From an uncultured Acidobacteriota bacterium (GTDB taxonomy: Bacteria > Acidobacteriota > Terriglobia > Terriglobales > Acidobacteriaceae): 13,572 nt of DNA. Each line of letters starts with the position of its first letter. Position 1 is the stretch's first letter. This document shows positions 1 to 8,963 of this stretch, in pieces. Location of the stretch: NCBI GenBank assembly GCA_903932385.1, contig CAIZGA010000191.1, positions 1-13,572 of the forward strand. Reading direction: 5' to 3'. A program made the translations under genes and the position numbers. The notes under the pieces are model-generated. The model was not told the origin of the DNA. It did no database searches and saw nothing but the letters and a program-made list of their open reading frames with translations.

Positions 1-254
1 CCGGCTGGGCCATTGAAGACCACAACACTGATGAAGGCGAAAGCATCTGCCTCTACGAGAAGCTTGAAAAAGCCATCGCACCAATGTTCTATCACCACCC
101 CGAACAGTGGGCGCGCGTCATGCAGATGAGCATCGTGCTGAACGGCTCCTTCTTCAACACCCATCGCATGCTCGAACAATATCTGGCGAATGCCTACTTC
201 CCGGAAAGCTACTCGCGTCAGCGCCAGTCGTTGCCCGAACCCGTCCTCACTTAA
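1..254 (+). CDS. glgP: alpha-glucan (glycogen) phosphorylase, C-terminal fragment
   Basis: This is the 3' end of a gene that enters from the left; the reading frame begins at base 3 and stops with TAA at 252-254, leaving 83 residues. The peptide begins with GWAIEDHN, continues with a LYEKLEKAIAPMFYHHPEQW segment, and then has a GSFFNTHRMLEQYLANAYF-type ending. This order matches the C-terminus of GT35 glucan phosphorylases of the short TIGR02094 type (GWAIG..., LYxxLExxIxPxYY, PxFNTxRMVxEYxxxYY). Known members release glucose-1-phosphate from glycogen or maltodextrin in the cytoplasm with pyridoxal phosphate. The PLP lysine and active site lie upstream of the window and cannot be checked. A short tail after the conserved core (SRQRQSLPEPVLT) is not family-typical. 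The family assignment is fairly secure; the exact substrate is not. Confidence 0.82.
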   Translation, partial: GWAIEDHNTDEGESICLYEKLEKAIAPMFYHHPEQWARVMQMSIVLNGSFFNTHRMLEQYLANAYFPESYSRQRQSLPEPVLT

Positions 255-262
255 TTTCAAGC

Positions 263-286
263 GGCCGGTGCTGCCCTGCGCCGGCC
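263..286 (+). terminator. GC-rich hairpin after glgP
   Basis: Arms at 263-271 and 278-286 pair over 9 bp (GGCCGGTGC with GCGCCGGCC, one G-T wobble) around a 6-nt loop, beginning 8 nt after the phosphorylase stop. No clear T-tract follows, so it may be a weak or factor-assisted terminator, or only an mRNA 3'-end stabiliser. Confidence 0.45.
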
Positions 287-349
287 ATTCATCCTGCATT
301 CAAATTCACCGGCATCGGGAACCACAACAGGAACCCTGCACAATTTAAT

Positions 350-362
350 GTGCTGTTAGCAC
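350..362. repeat. short inverted repeat GTGCT-gtt-AGCAC
   Basis: Perfect 5-bp arms (350-354 and 358-362) flank a 3-nt centre, about 60 nt upstream of the next gene's start codon. The position would suit a small regulatory site in the promoter region of the exported protein. Arms this short can occur by chance, and no convincing -35/-10 pair was found nearby. Confidence 0.2.
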
Positions 363-410
363 CCTGCTCATAACAAAATGTTTCAATCCACTTGAGAACG
401 AAATTTCTTG

Positions 411-416
411 AGGAGG
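411..416 (+). promoter_or_regulatory. Shine-Dalgarno AGGAGG
   Basis: A full-consensus ribosome binding site sits 6 nt before ATG 423. It decides the start of the exported LolA-like protein against the upstream in-frame TTG at 408. Confidence 0.85.
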
Positions 417-422
417 ATCGAC

Positions 423-1247
423 ATGCGCGCGATACGTTCGTTGTTCCCACAAACCCGGCACGCACTCGCACTCATCGCCCTCGCCACCGCTCTCACCTCA
501 CCCGCACAATCCAACAGCTTCGCAGCGCACACGCAGTTGCCGCAGAATTCCCTGCCCGCCATCACCCCATCGTTCCCCGCGCAGTTGACCGACGTGAATG
601 AAATTGCGCGTCGCGTTGCCGCCAGTGAAGACCTCCGCCACTCCGCGCTGCGCCACTACGCTTCCAGCCGCACGTATCATCTCGTCTACAACGGCATCGG
701 CGGGGAACATATCGCCGACCTCGTCGTGCACGCGCAATATGATGCGCCCGGCGTCAAGCACCTCACCGTCGTCAGCCAGACCGGCTCCAAAGGTTTCGGC
801 GACAAAGTCCTTCGCAAGCTGGTGGAAAGTGAAGAAGAAGCCTCGCAACGCGACAACCGCCGCGCGATGGCCTTCACTTTGGAAAATTTTGAAATGCATC
901 TCGTCGGCACCGATACTCTCGACGGCGTTCCCGCATACGTCCTCGACGTCAAGCCGCGTGGCGAAAATAAATTCGCCTACTCCGGCCGCGTCTGGATTTC
1001 CATGGCCGACTTCGCCATCATCCGCGTTCAAGGCTCGCCCGCACATGAGCCTTCCTTCATGGTCAGCAGCATGAAGTTCGATACACACTACGTGCGCAGC
1101 GGCTGGTTCTGGCTCCCGCTTCACAACCAGACCATCACCCACCTCTACATGGGCGGTGAAGTTCAAATCACCATCACCTACGGCCCGTATCAGGAGCTGG
1201 TCGCTTCTCCTGCCACGATGGACTTCGCCACACTGGCAGCAAAATAA
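423..1247 (+). CDS. exported LolA-fold-like (outer-membrane lipoprotein-sorting-like) protein
   Basis: This encodes a 274-residue protein. The ATG at 423 was chosen because a perfect AGGAGG at 411-416 lies 6 nt upstream; an in-frame TTG at 408 would place that site inside the gene. Residues 1 to about 32 look like a signal peptide: Arg-containing start, hydrophobic stretch ALALIALATAL, then small residues. The mature part is rich in alternating beta-strand patterns, such as TYHLVYNGIGG, YVLDVKPR and YSGRVWISMADFAIIRVQG. It ends in FWLPLHNQTITHLYMGGEVQITITYGPY. This 'DGxPAYVLDVKP...GRVWIS..DFAIxR...' layout resembles LolA/LolB-fold proteins that bind lipid acyl chains in the periplasm, a group common in Acidobacteriota. 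The lipoprotein-carrier role is inference from the fold; no lipobox is seen. It stands alone, converging on the efflux operon, and looks monocistronic. Confidence 0.6.
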   Translation: MRAIRSLFPQTRHALALIALATALTSPAQSNSFAAHTQLPQNSLPAITPSFPAQLTDVNEIARRVAASEDLRHSALRHYASSRTYHLVYNGIGGEHIADLVVHAQYDAPGVKHLTVVSQTGSKGFGDKVLRKLVESEEEASQRDNRRAMAFTLENFEMHLVGTDTLDGVPAYVLDVKPRGENKFAYSGRVWISMADFAIIRVQGSPAHEPSFMVSSMKFDTHYVRSGWFWLPLHNQTITHLYMGGEVQITITYGPYQELVASPATMDFATLAAK

Positions 1248-1283
1248 GTTTTCAGATGTTTTCTTGAACGCTGTAATCGCTGT

Positions 1284-1303
1284 GCGCGCGCAACCACGCG
1301 CGC
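1284..1303. terminator. GC hairpin between convergent genes
   Basis: GCGCGCG (1284-1290) and CGCGCGC (1297-1303) can form a 7-bp stem with a 6-nt loop, in the 77-nt gap where the LolA-like gene and the efflux operon converge. Neither strand has a good T-tract after it, so termination in both directions is plausible but unproven. Confidence 0.35.
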
Positions 1304-1324
1304 CGGCTGCTTTAACCCTGCCGC

Positions 1325-4300
1325 TTAATCCGCCGCAACGTGACTCGCACCATCCGGCGGCAACGCCCGCGGATACTTCCGCCCGAAGGTCGTCCCCAGA
1401 AACTCCTTCAGCCAGTCGAACAACAGGTAAATCACCGGCGTGCTGAACAGCGTCAGCATCTGCGAGACAATCAGTCCGCCCACAATCGTAATGCCCAGCG
1501 GCCGCCGCAATTCTGATCCCACGCCCATGCCGAAGGCCAGCGGTACGCCGCCCAGCAACGCCGCCATCGTCGTCATCATGATGGGTCGGAAGCGCAGCAG
1601 GCACGCCTCATAAATCGCTTTCTCCGGCGGCCAGTTGTGGTCGCGCTCGGCCTGCAGTGCAAAGTCAATCATCATGATGGCGTTCTTCTTCACCAATCCA
1701 ATCAGCAGAATGATGCCGATGATGGCAATCACACTCAGGTCGGTGCCGGAAAGCATCAATGCCAACACCGCACCCACGCCGGCTGAAGGCAGCGTCGAAA
1801 GAATCGTCAGCGGATGAATAAAGCTTTCATACAACATGCCCAACACAATGTAGACCGAGAACAGCGCCAGCAATATCAGCACCAGCTCGCCCTTCAGCGA
1901 CTGCTGGTACGTCTGCGCCGTGCCCTGGAACATCGGATGGATTGTCGCCGGCAGCCCCATCTCGTTCACGGCTTCGCTCACCGCATCTTCCACCTGGCTC
2001 AGGCTCACGCCCAGCGCCGTGTTGAATGAGATTGTCGCCGCAGGTGAAGTTCCCTGGTGCGCCACACTCAATGCCGTTCGTTTCGACTCGTAATGCGTGA
2101 AGACCCCAAGCGGCGTTTCCTTGCCGCTCGCATCCGGAACATAAATTTCATTCAGCGCTTCAGGGTTCTGCTGGTACGGCAAATCCACTTCCATCACCAC
2201 GTGGTACTGGTTCAGCGGCATGTACGTTGTCGATACATCACGCTGGCCAAATGCGTCGTACAGTGTGTTGTCAATCAGCTGCGGACTGATTCCCAAACGC
2301 GCCGCCGTGTCGCGGTCGTAGACCACCTGTTCCAGCAATCCATTGTTCTGCTGGTCGGTGTTCACATCGCGCAACTGCGGCAGCGTCGTCAATTTCGCCA
2401 GCACCAGCGGCGCCCATTTGTTCAGGTCCGTAAGATTGTCCGCCACCAGCGTGTATTGGAACTGTGCCGCGCTCGACCGCCCACCGCTAGTCAATTCCTG
2501 CGCCGTCTGCATGAACAGTGTGTATCCGGGGTATCCTGAGAGTGGTTTACGCAGCCCGGCAATCACTTCGTCGGAACTCACGTGACCGAACAATTTCCCC
2601 GGCTCTTTGGGCCGCTCATTCAGCGGCTTCAAACCGATGAACATACCAGCCTGATTGCTGCCGCCGCCGCCCGGTCCACCGCCCAGAAAACTCATCACCG
2701 TCTGCACCGACGGGTCTTTCATCACAATCGCGGCCATGTCCGTCATCTTCGATTTCATCTCGAGGTATGACGTGTCCTGCGGTCCGCGTATCTGTCCGCT
2801 GATTCGACCTGTGTCCTGCTGCGGGAAAAATCCCATCGGCACAAGGTGGAACAAACATCCCATCAACGCCAGCGTCAGCAACCAGCTGCCAAACACCGGC
2901 CACGGATGACGCAACACCCAGCGCAACCCGCTGGAGTACTGGTGATGCATCCAGTCCAGTCCGCGTTCACCGGCTTTGTAGAACCAGCTCTGGTTGTCCT
3001 TGTCATGCGGTTTCAGAAACCGGCTGCACAACATCGGCGTCGTCGTCAGCGATACCACCAGAGACACCATAATCGCCACCGATAGCGTCACGGCAAATTC
3101 GCGGAAGAGTCGGCCCAGGATTCCGCCCATCAACAGCAGCGGGATGAAAACCGCAATCAGCGAGATGCTCATCGAGAGCACTGTAAATCCAATCTCTCGC
3201 GAGCCCTGCATCGCCGCTTCCCACGGTTCCATTCCCGCTTCCACGTGGCGCATGATGTTCTCAATCACCACAATCGCGTCGTCCACCACAAAGCCCGTGG
3301 AAATCGTCAGCGCCATCAGCGACAAATTGTCCAGCGTGTACCCCAGCAGATACATCACGCCGAAAGTGCCCAGCAGCGACAACGGCACCGAGATGCTCGG
3401 AATAATCGTCGACCGCACCTCGCGCAGGAAGAAGAAAACCACCAGCACCACCAGCACGATGGAAATCAGCAGCGACCGTTCCACATCCGCCACCGATGCG
3501 CGAATCGTCGTCGTACGATCAATCGCCGTCTGCAGATGTATCTGCGGCGGTATCGACGCCTGCAGCGACGGCAGCACCTTCAGCACGTTGTCCACCGTCT
3601 GGATTACGTTCGCGCCCGGCTGCTTGAAAATCATGATGATGATCGCTGGCTTGCCGTTCACCAAACCGCCGGTCTGTATGTTCTCCACCGACTTCCACAC
3701 GCGTGCAATGTCGCCGATGCGCACCGGCCCGCCGTTGTGGTACGCCACAATTGTTTTCGCGTAATCATCCACGCTGAAGATTTGGTCCGTGTCCTCCACC
3801 GTCCATCTTCGGTCGCCGTCATAGACTGATCCCTTCGGCAGGTCGATGTTCACCGTCCCCATCGCCGTACGCACCTGCTCCAGGCTGATGCCGTACGCTT
3901 CCATCTTCGCCGGGTTCAGTTCTATGCGCACCGACGGTTTTGAACTGCCGCCGATGTTCACCTGGCCCACGCCGGAGATCTGCGAAATCTTCTGCCCCAG
4001 GATGGAATCCGCCGCATCATAAATCTGCCCAATCGGCAGCACGTCGGAAGTCAGCGACAAAAATAGAATCGGCGAATCCGCTGGATTGGTTTTTCTGTAC
4101 GTAGGATTGCTCGGCAGGTTGGCCGGCAGCAGGCTTCGTGCCGCGTTGATCGCCGCCTGCACATCGCGCGCCGCGCCGTCGATGTTGCGGCTCAAATCAA
4201 ATTGCAGCGTGATGTTGGTCGAACCCAGCGAACTCGTCGACGTCATCTGCGTCACGCCGGCTATGCGCCCGAACTGCCGCTCCAGCGGGGTCGCCACTGC

Positions 4301-4483
4301 CGACGCCATCGTCTCGGGGTCCTGCCCCGGCAGACTCGCACTCACGTTGATGGTCGGAAACTCCACCTGCGGCAGCGACGACACAGGCAGCAACATATAC
4401 GCCGTGCCACCGGCCAGGATGATGGCCAGAGACAGCAGCGTTGTCGCCACCGGGCGTTGTATGAACGGTGCAGAGAGATGCAT
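1325..4483 (-). CDS. mdtC: RND multidrug efflux permease, MdtC-like (HAE1 family)
   Basis: This 1052-residue inner-membrane proton/drug antiporter has the usual HAE1 length. The N-terminus has the family signature FIQRPVATTLLSLAI (TM1) and LPVSSLPQVEFPTI. TM4 contains GFVVDDAIVVIENI with the proton-relay aspartates D401 and D402. TM10 carries the matching lysine pair K932/K933 in IGLVKKNAIMMIDFAL. These fit the AcrB relay (D407, D408, K940), so the pump should be energised. Two large periplasmic loops (roughly 35-335 and 560-860) form the porter/docking domain. A glycine-rich stretch (GGGPGGGGS) lies in the second loop. The ATG start is 5 nt after the stop of the MdtB-like gene, so translation is probably coupled. 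The best family fit is MdtC, the second permease of MdtABC, which in E. coli exports bile salts and novobiocin. The real substrate is unknown. Confidence 0.88.
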   Translation of the reverse strand: MHLSAPFIQRPVATTLLSLAIILAGGTAYMLLPVSSLPQVEFPTINVSASLPGQDPETMASAVATPLERQFGRIAGVTQMTSTSSLGSTNITLQFDLSRNIDGAARDVQAAINAARSLLPANLPSNPTYRKTNPADSPILFLSLTSDVLPIGQIYDAADSILGQKISQISGVGQVNIGGSSKPSVRIELNPAKMEAYGISLEQVRTAMGTVNIDLPKGSVYDGDRRWTVEDTDQIFSVDDYAKTIVAYHNGGPVRIGDIARVWKSVENIQTGGLVNGKPAIIIMIFKQPGANVIQTVDNVLKVLPSLQASIPPQIHLQTAIDRTTTIRASVADVERSLLISIVLVVLVVFFFLREVRSTIIPSISVPLSLLGTFGVMYLLGYTLDNLSLMALTISTGFVVDDAIVVIENIMRHVEAGMEPWEAAMQGSREIGFTVLSMSISLIAVFIPLLLMGGILGRLFREFAVTLSVAIMVSLVVSLTTTPMLCSRFLKPHDKDNQSWFYKAGERGLDWMHHQYSSGLRWVLRHPWPVFGSWLLTLALMGCLFHLVPMGFFPQQDTGRISGQIRGPQDTSYLEMKSKMTDMAAIVMKDPSVQTVMSFLGGGPGGGGSNQAGMFIGLKPLNERPKEPGKLFGHVSSDEVIAGLRKPLSGYPGYTLFMQTAQELTSGGRSSAAQFQYTLVADNLTDLNKWAPLVLAKLTTLPQLRDVNTDQQNNGLLEQVVYDRDTAARLGISPQLIDNTLYDAFGQRDVSTTYMPLNQYHVVMEVDLPYQQNPEALNEIYVPDASGKETPLGVFTHYESKRTALSVAHQGTSPAATISFNTALGVSLSQVEDAVSEAVNEMGLPATIHPMFQGTAQTYQQSLKGELVLILLALFSVYIVLGMLYESFIHPLTILSTLPSAGVGAVLALMLSGTDLSVIAIIGIILLIGLVKKNAIMMIDFALQAERDHNWPPEKAIYEACLLRFRPIMMTTMAALLGGVPLAFGMGVGSELRRPLGITIVGGLIVSQMLTLFSTPVIYLLFDWLKEFLGTTFGRKYPRALPPDGASHVAAD

Positions 4484-4488
4484 ATGCC

Positions 4489-7400
4489 TCAGTCCGCGGG
4501 GGCCGCGTGGCCCTCCGGCTCCGTTTCGTTGCTGCCCTTCATGCGGTTCGCCAGCCGGTCAAAGAACAAATAAATGACCGGCGTTGAAAATAGCGTCATC
4601 ACCTGCGAAACCACCAACCCGCCGATAATCACAATGCCCAGCGGCCGCCGCAGTTCCATGCCCGTGCCGTTGCCCAGCGCCAGCGGCACGGCGCCCAGCA
4701 GCGCGGCAAAGGTCGTCATCATAATCGGCCGGAAGCGCAACAGGCACGCCTCGTAAATCGCTTCCTCAGGACTCTTGCCGTGGTGTCGCTCTGCCTCCAG
4801 CGCAAAGTCAATCATCATGATGGCGTTCTTCTTCACAATGCCGATTAACAAAATAATTCCGATGATTGCAATCACACCCATGTCCTGGTGGAAGATCATC
4901 ATCGCCAGCACCGCGCCCACACCCGCCGAGGGCAGCGTGGAAAGAATCGTTATCGGATGGATGAAGCTCTCATACAAAACGCCCAGCACGATGTACACCG
5001 TCACCAGCGCCGCCAGCACCAGGTAGCCTTCATTCGAGAGCGATGCCTGAAACGCGCGCGCCGATCCCTGGAATCCTGCATTCACACTCAACGGCATTTT
5101 CAATTTCTTGGTCGCGGCGGTAATTTGAGAAACCGCCTCGCCCAGGTTGCCCTTCGGGTCCAGATTGAATGAAAGCGTCACCGCAGGAAATTGTCCCTGA
5201 TGGCTGATCACCAGCGGCGTGTTGGTTTCCTCAAAATGTGTGAAGGTCGAAAGCGGCACCGGCTCACCGGTCGAACTCTTCACATACACATCATCCAGCG
5301 ACTTCGGATCATGCTGGAACCCGGGCAACGCCTCCAGCACCACGTGGTACTGGTTCAGCTGCGTATAAATTGTCGAGACCAGCCGCTGGCCAAACGCGTC
5401 GTACAGTGTGTCGTCAATCATCTGCGGTGTGATTCCCAACCGGCTCGCCGTGTCGCGATCAATCACCAGATTTTCTTCCAGCCCCTGGTTCTGCTGGTCG
5501 CTGGCCACGTCAATCAACACGCCCTTCATCTTGCCGAACTCTTCCAGCAGCGTCGACGACCATACCGACAACTCATTCGCATCCGCATCTTCAATCGAAT
5601 ACTGATACTCCGTGCGGCTCACGCGGTCTTCCACCGTCAAGTCCTGCAGCGGTTGCAAATAAATTTTGATGCCGTCCACCGCCGCCGCTTCATCCGTCAA
5701 CTCGCGGATAATCTGCGGCGCGCGTTCGCTGCGCTGTTCAATCGGCTTCAAATTAATTTGTATGCGGCCGGAATTAATCGTCGAGTTCGTACCATCCACG
5801 CCGATGAACGACGACAGGCTCTCCACGTTCGGGTTCTTCATCAGCACCTGCGCCAGCTCCTGCTGCCGCTTGCCCATGCCGCCGAATGAAATCGTCTGCG
5901 GCGCGTCGGTGATGCCCAGAATCACGCCCGTATCTTCCACCGGAAAAAATCCCTTGGGCACAATCACAAACAGGTACGCCGTCAGAAGTATCACCAGCAC
6001 CTGCGAAACCAGCATCAGCGTCTGGTGGCGCAACACCCAGCGCACGCCCACCGCATACTTCGCAATCACCCACTGAAACATCTCTTCAGACTTGTGATAA
6101 AACGCGCCCTGCTCTTCCACCTTCTTGTGCCGCAGGATCTTCGCGCACATCATCGGCGTCAGCGTCAGCGAAACAACTGCAGACATCAGGATCGTCACCG
6201 CCAGCGTCACTGCAAATTCGCGGAACAAGCGTCCGACAATATCGCCCATGAACAGCAGCGGTATCAGCACCGCAATCAGCGAAACCGTCAGCGACACAAT
6301 CGTGAAGCCGATCTGCTCGGAGCCTTTCAGCGCAGCTTCCAGCGGCGAGTCGCCTTCTTCCAGATAGCGGCTGATGTTTTCAATCATCACGATGGCGTCG
6401 TCCACCACAAAGCCGGTGGAAATTGTCAGCGCCATCAATGACAAATTGTCCAGCGAATATCCCAGCAGATACATCACGCCGAATGTGCCCACAATCGATA
6501 GCGGCACCGCAACCGCTGGAATAATCGTCGCCCACAAATTCCGCAGGAAAAAGAAGATGACAATGATGACCAGCCCGACCGTCAGCAACAACTCCATCTC
6601 CACGTCCTGCACACTGGCGCGGATGGTCGTCGTTCGGTCGGTCAGGATCTGTACTTTAATCGCCGCCGGCAAACTCGCCTGCAGCACCGGCAGCAACGCG
6701 CGGATGTGGTCCACCACATCAATGATGTTCGCGCCCGGCTGTCGCTGGATGTTCATGATGACGGCCGGCGTCTGCGTCGGGGTTTCCAACGTGCTCACCC
6801 ACGCCGCCTGCGTGTTGTTTTCAGAGCCGTCAATCACCGTGGCAACGTCGCTCAGCCGCACGGGGTTGCCGTTGCGGTAGGCAACAATCACATTCTGATA
6901 TTGCTTGCTGTTCAGCAGTTGGTCATTCGCGCCAATCGTGTACGACTGCCGCGGTCCGCTCAGCGAGCCCTTCGCCTGGTCCACGTTCGCCGTGCCCAGC
7001 GACGTGCGCAAATCTTCCAGACTCATGCCGTAGCTGGCCAGTTCGGTCGGGTTCGCCTGCACGCGTACCGCAGGTTTTTCTCCACCGTTGATGGAAACCA
7101 GGCCCACGCCGTTCTGCTGTGAAATTTTCTGCGCCAGAATCGTGTCCGCATCATCTTCCACCGTCGTCAGTGGCAGCGTCTGCGAAGTCAACGCCAGCGT
7201 CAGCACCGGCGAGTCGGCCGGATTCACTTTGCTATAGATGGGTGGGTTCGGCAGATTGCCCGGCAGATACGTTCCCGCCGCGTTAATCGCAGCCTGCACG
7301 TCCTGCTCGGCCACATCAATATTTTCTGAGAGTACGAACTGCAGCGTAATCACACTGCTGCCGCTCGAACTGGTCGAAGTCATCTGGCTCAGTCCGGGAA

Positions 7401-7620
7401 TCTCACCGAACTGCCGCTCCATCGGCGCCGTCACCGACGTCACCATCACCTGCGGACTGGCGCCCGGCAGAAATGTCACCACCTGAATCGTTGGGTAATC
7501 CACCTGCGGCAATGCAGAAACCGGCAGTTGCGTGTACGCAACCAGTCCCGCCAGCAGTATGGCCACCATCAACAGCGAGGTAGCGACCGGCCGCGTAATA
7601 AATGGCCGGGAAGGACTCAT
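4489..7620 (-). CDS. mdtB: RND multidrug efflux permease, MdtB-like (HAE1 family)
   Basis: This 1043-residue permease is paralogous to the next gene in the operon. TM1 reads FITRPVATSLLMVAILL and is followed by LPVSALPQVDYPTI. The proton-relay residues are D407 and D408 in GFVVDDAIVMIENI, and K930/K931 in IGIVKKNAIMMIDFAL, so this subunit also looks competent. It shares long near-identical stretches with the MdtC-like protein around TM4 (GVMYLLGY-LDNLSLMALTIS) and TM9-TM10 (LYESFIHP-TILSTLPSAGVG), while the porter loops diverge. This pattern suggests an old duplication that specialised. A few extra residues (STLETPTQTP, about 276-285) lengthen one porter loop compared with the sister subunit. 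Its ATG overlaps the adaptor's TGA (ATGA at 7617-7620). By analogy with MdtBC it should form a mixed trimer with the MdtC-like protein; this is inferred from context. Confidence 0.88.
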   Translation of the reverse strand: MSPSRPFITRPVATSLLMVAILLAGLVAYTQLPVSALPQVDYPTIQVVTFLPGASPQVMVTSVTAPMERQFGEIPGLSQMTSTSSSGSSVITLQFVLSENIDVAEQDVQAAINAAGTYLPGNLPNPPIYSKVNPADSPVLTLALTSQTLPLTTVEDDADTILAQKISQQNGVGLVSINGGEKPAVRVQANPTELASYGMSLEDLRTSLGTANVDQAKGSLSGPRQSYTIGANDQLLNSKQYQNVIVAYRNGNPVRLSDVATVIDGSENNTQAAWVSTLETPTQTPAVIMNIQRQPGANIIDVVDHIRALLPVLQASLPAAIKVQILTDRTTTIRASVQDVEMELLLTVGLVIIVIFFFLRNLWATIIPAVAVPLSIVGTFGVMYLLGYSLDNLSLMALTISTGFVVDDAIVMIENISRYLEEGDSPLEAALKGSEQIGFTIVSLTVSLIAVLIPLLFMGDIVGRLFREFAVTLAVTILMSAVVSLTLTPMMCAKILRHKKVEEQGAFYHKSEEMFQWVIAKYAVGVRWVLRHQTLMLVSQVLVILLTAYLFVIVPKGFFPVEDTGVILGITDAPQTISFGGMGKRQQELAQVLMKNPNVESLSSFIGVDGTNSTINSGRIQINLKPIEQRSERAPQIIRELTDEAAAVDGIKIYLQPLQDLTVEDRVSRTEYQYSIEDADANELSVWSSTLLEEFGKMKGVLIDVASDQQNQGLEENLVIDRDTASRLGITPQMIDDTLYDAFGQRLVSTIYTQLNQYHVVLEALPGFQHDPKSLDDVYVKSSTGEPVPLSTFTHFEETNTPLVISHQGQFPAVTLSFNLDPKGNLGEAVSQITAATKKLKMPLSVNAGFQGSARAFQASLSNEGYLVLAALVTVYIVLGVLYESFIHPITILSTLPSAGVGAVLAMMIFHQDMGVIAIIGIILLIGIVKKNAIMMIDFALEAERHHGKSPEEAIYEACLLRFRPIMMTTFAALLGAVPLALGNGTGMELRRPLGIVIIGGLVVSQVMTLFSTPVIYLFFDRLANRMKGSNETEPEGHAAPAD

Positions 7621-8915
7621 GGCTGCCCCTGTTTGCTCTGTTGTCCGCTCTTGCCGCTGCCGCCTGCGCCACCGGTCTTGCCCTTGCTGCCCGCCGGTTG
7701 CCGAATGCTGATCTTGCTCTTTTCCGTCAGCTTCTCCTGCCCGTCCACTACCACCTGCTCGCCCTTCTGCACGCCTTCATCCAGAATGGTCTGCACGCCT
7801 TCAGCAAGATTGATTTTTACCTTCCGCAACTCCACCGTGTTGTCCGGCTTTGCCACCCACACAAAGTCGCCCATCGAGCCATGCTCCAACGCCACAGACG
7901 GGACCACAATGGCATCCGGCTTCTCTTCCAGAATCAAACGGATGTTCACAAACTGGTTCGGAAAGAGTGACTCATCGCTGTTCGGAAACACTGCTTTCAA
8001 TTTATCGGTGCCGGTTGTCGGATCAATCTGGTTGTCCATCGTCAGCAATTTGCCCGCGGCCAGTTGCGTTGTGTCGGTGCGGTCAAACGCCTGCACATCC
8101 AGCGCCTTGCTCTGGTGCACTTTCTGTATCACCTGCGGCAACTGGTCTTCCGGCAGCGTAAACACAATCGCAATCGGCCGCATCTGGTTCACCACCAGCA
8201 TGCCGGTCGTGTCCGATGCATGAACAATATTTCCCGGATCCACCAATCGCAAACCCACGCGCCCGGTAATCGGCGACGAGATGCGGCAGTAGCCAAGATT
8301 CACCTTCGCCGCTTCCACCGCAGCCTGGTCGGCTTTCACTGTGCCTTCCAACTGGCCAAAGCTCGCTTCTTCTGAGTCCAGAGTTTCTTTCGACGAAACG
8401 CCCGCGGCATACAGCGCCTTGTATCGGTTGAACTCGGCCTTGTCGTCCGCCAACTGCGCCTGGTCTTTTGCCAGTTGTCCCAGTGCCTGGTCCAGCGCTG
8501 CCTGGTACGGCTTCGGATCAATTTCCATCAGCAGGTCGCCCTGCTTCACTTCCTGGCCTTCGCGGAAATTCACCCGCATCAACTGTCCGTCCACTCGCGT
8601 CTTGATGGTCACCGAATAGTACGGCGTCACCGAGCCAAGTCCGGTCAGATAAATCGGCATCGGCTTCTGTTCCACTGCGGCCAACTGGACCAGCACCGGT
8701 CCGCCTGCGCCGGCACTGCGTCCGCTCGGCTTGGCGCTCAGTTGCTTCTGTTCCTGCACCCGCAGGTAAATCGCCCAGCCCAGTCCGCACACAACCACCA
8801 CAATCGCCAGCAACACCAGCAGTTTTTTCACGGGCGAACCGCCCTGCACAGGTTCCTGCTCGCTCGCAATTCCGCCCGGGCCGTTGCCTGTGCCTTTCCA
8901 CTCTTCTGAAGACAT
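7617..8915 (-). CDS. mdtA: RND efflux periplasmic adaptor (membrane fusion protein), MdtA-like
   Basis: This 432-residue adaptor would link the RND pump to an outer-membrane channel. The N-terminus is a short cytoplasmic segment followed by one membrane anchor (about residues 30-50, KLLVLLAIVVVVCGLGWAI). No lipobox is evident, so it is probably anchored by this helix. Next come the split lipoyl/barrel-sandwich parts, with the motif VDGQLMRVNFREGQEVKQGD before the hairpin and CRISSPITGRVGLRLVDPG after it. An alpha-helical coiled-coil hairpin lies between them (about 130-210, rich in A, Q, K, D). A beta-barrel and a membrane-proximal domain follow. The last 25 residues are a low-complexity G/K/S/Q tail. 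It is first in the three-gene operon and has the order A-B-C of mdtABC. No TolC-like channel gene is in the window, so one must be supplied from elsewhere. The ATG at 8915 has only a weak upstream GGA. Confidence 0.87.
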   Translation of the reverse strand: MSSEEWKGTGNGPGGIASEQEPVQGGSPVKKLLVLLAIVVVVCGLGWAIYLRVQEQKQLSAKPSGRSAGAGGPVLVQLAAVEQKPMPIYLTGLGSVTPYYSVTIKTRVDGQLMRVNFREGQEVKQGDLLMEIDPKPYQAALDQALGQLAKDQAQLADDKAEFNRYKALYAAGVSSKETLDSEEASFGQLEGTVKADQAAVEAAKVNLGYCRISSPITGRVGLRLVDPGNIVHASDTTGMLVVNQMRPIAIVFTLPEDQLPQVIQKVHQSKALDVQAFDRTDTTQLAAGKLLTMDNQIDPTTGTDKLKAVFPNSDESLFPNQFVNIRLILEEKPDAIVVPSVALEHGSMGDFVWVAKPDNTVELRKVKINLAEGVQTILDEGVQKGEQVVVDGQEKLTEKSKISIRQPAGSKGKTGGAGGSGKSGQQSKQGQP

Positions 8916-8963
8916 ACGTTAAGTGTCCAATCCGTCGTTGTGATGAATGAATGTCGAAACTGA

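Noticed and set aside
1284..1303. Alternating GC run as a possible Z-DNA or special site
   Set aside because: Only two 7-nt GC runs; a simple hairpin between convergent genes explains it.
498..1604. 368-codon minus-strand frame over the LolA-like gene and the 3' end of the pump operon
   Set aside because: It crosses two convergent genes that have strong evidence, and its product has no recognisable motif.
1325..7620. The two long similar permease genes as a recent tandem repeat or assembly duplication
   Set aside because: Similarity is at protein level in the membrane core only. Porter loops and DNA differ widely, which fits distinct MdtB-like and MdtC-like subunits.
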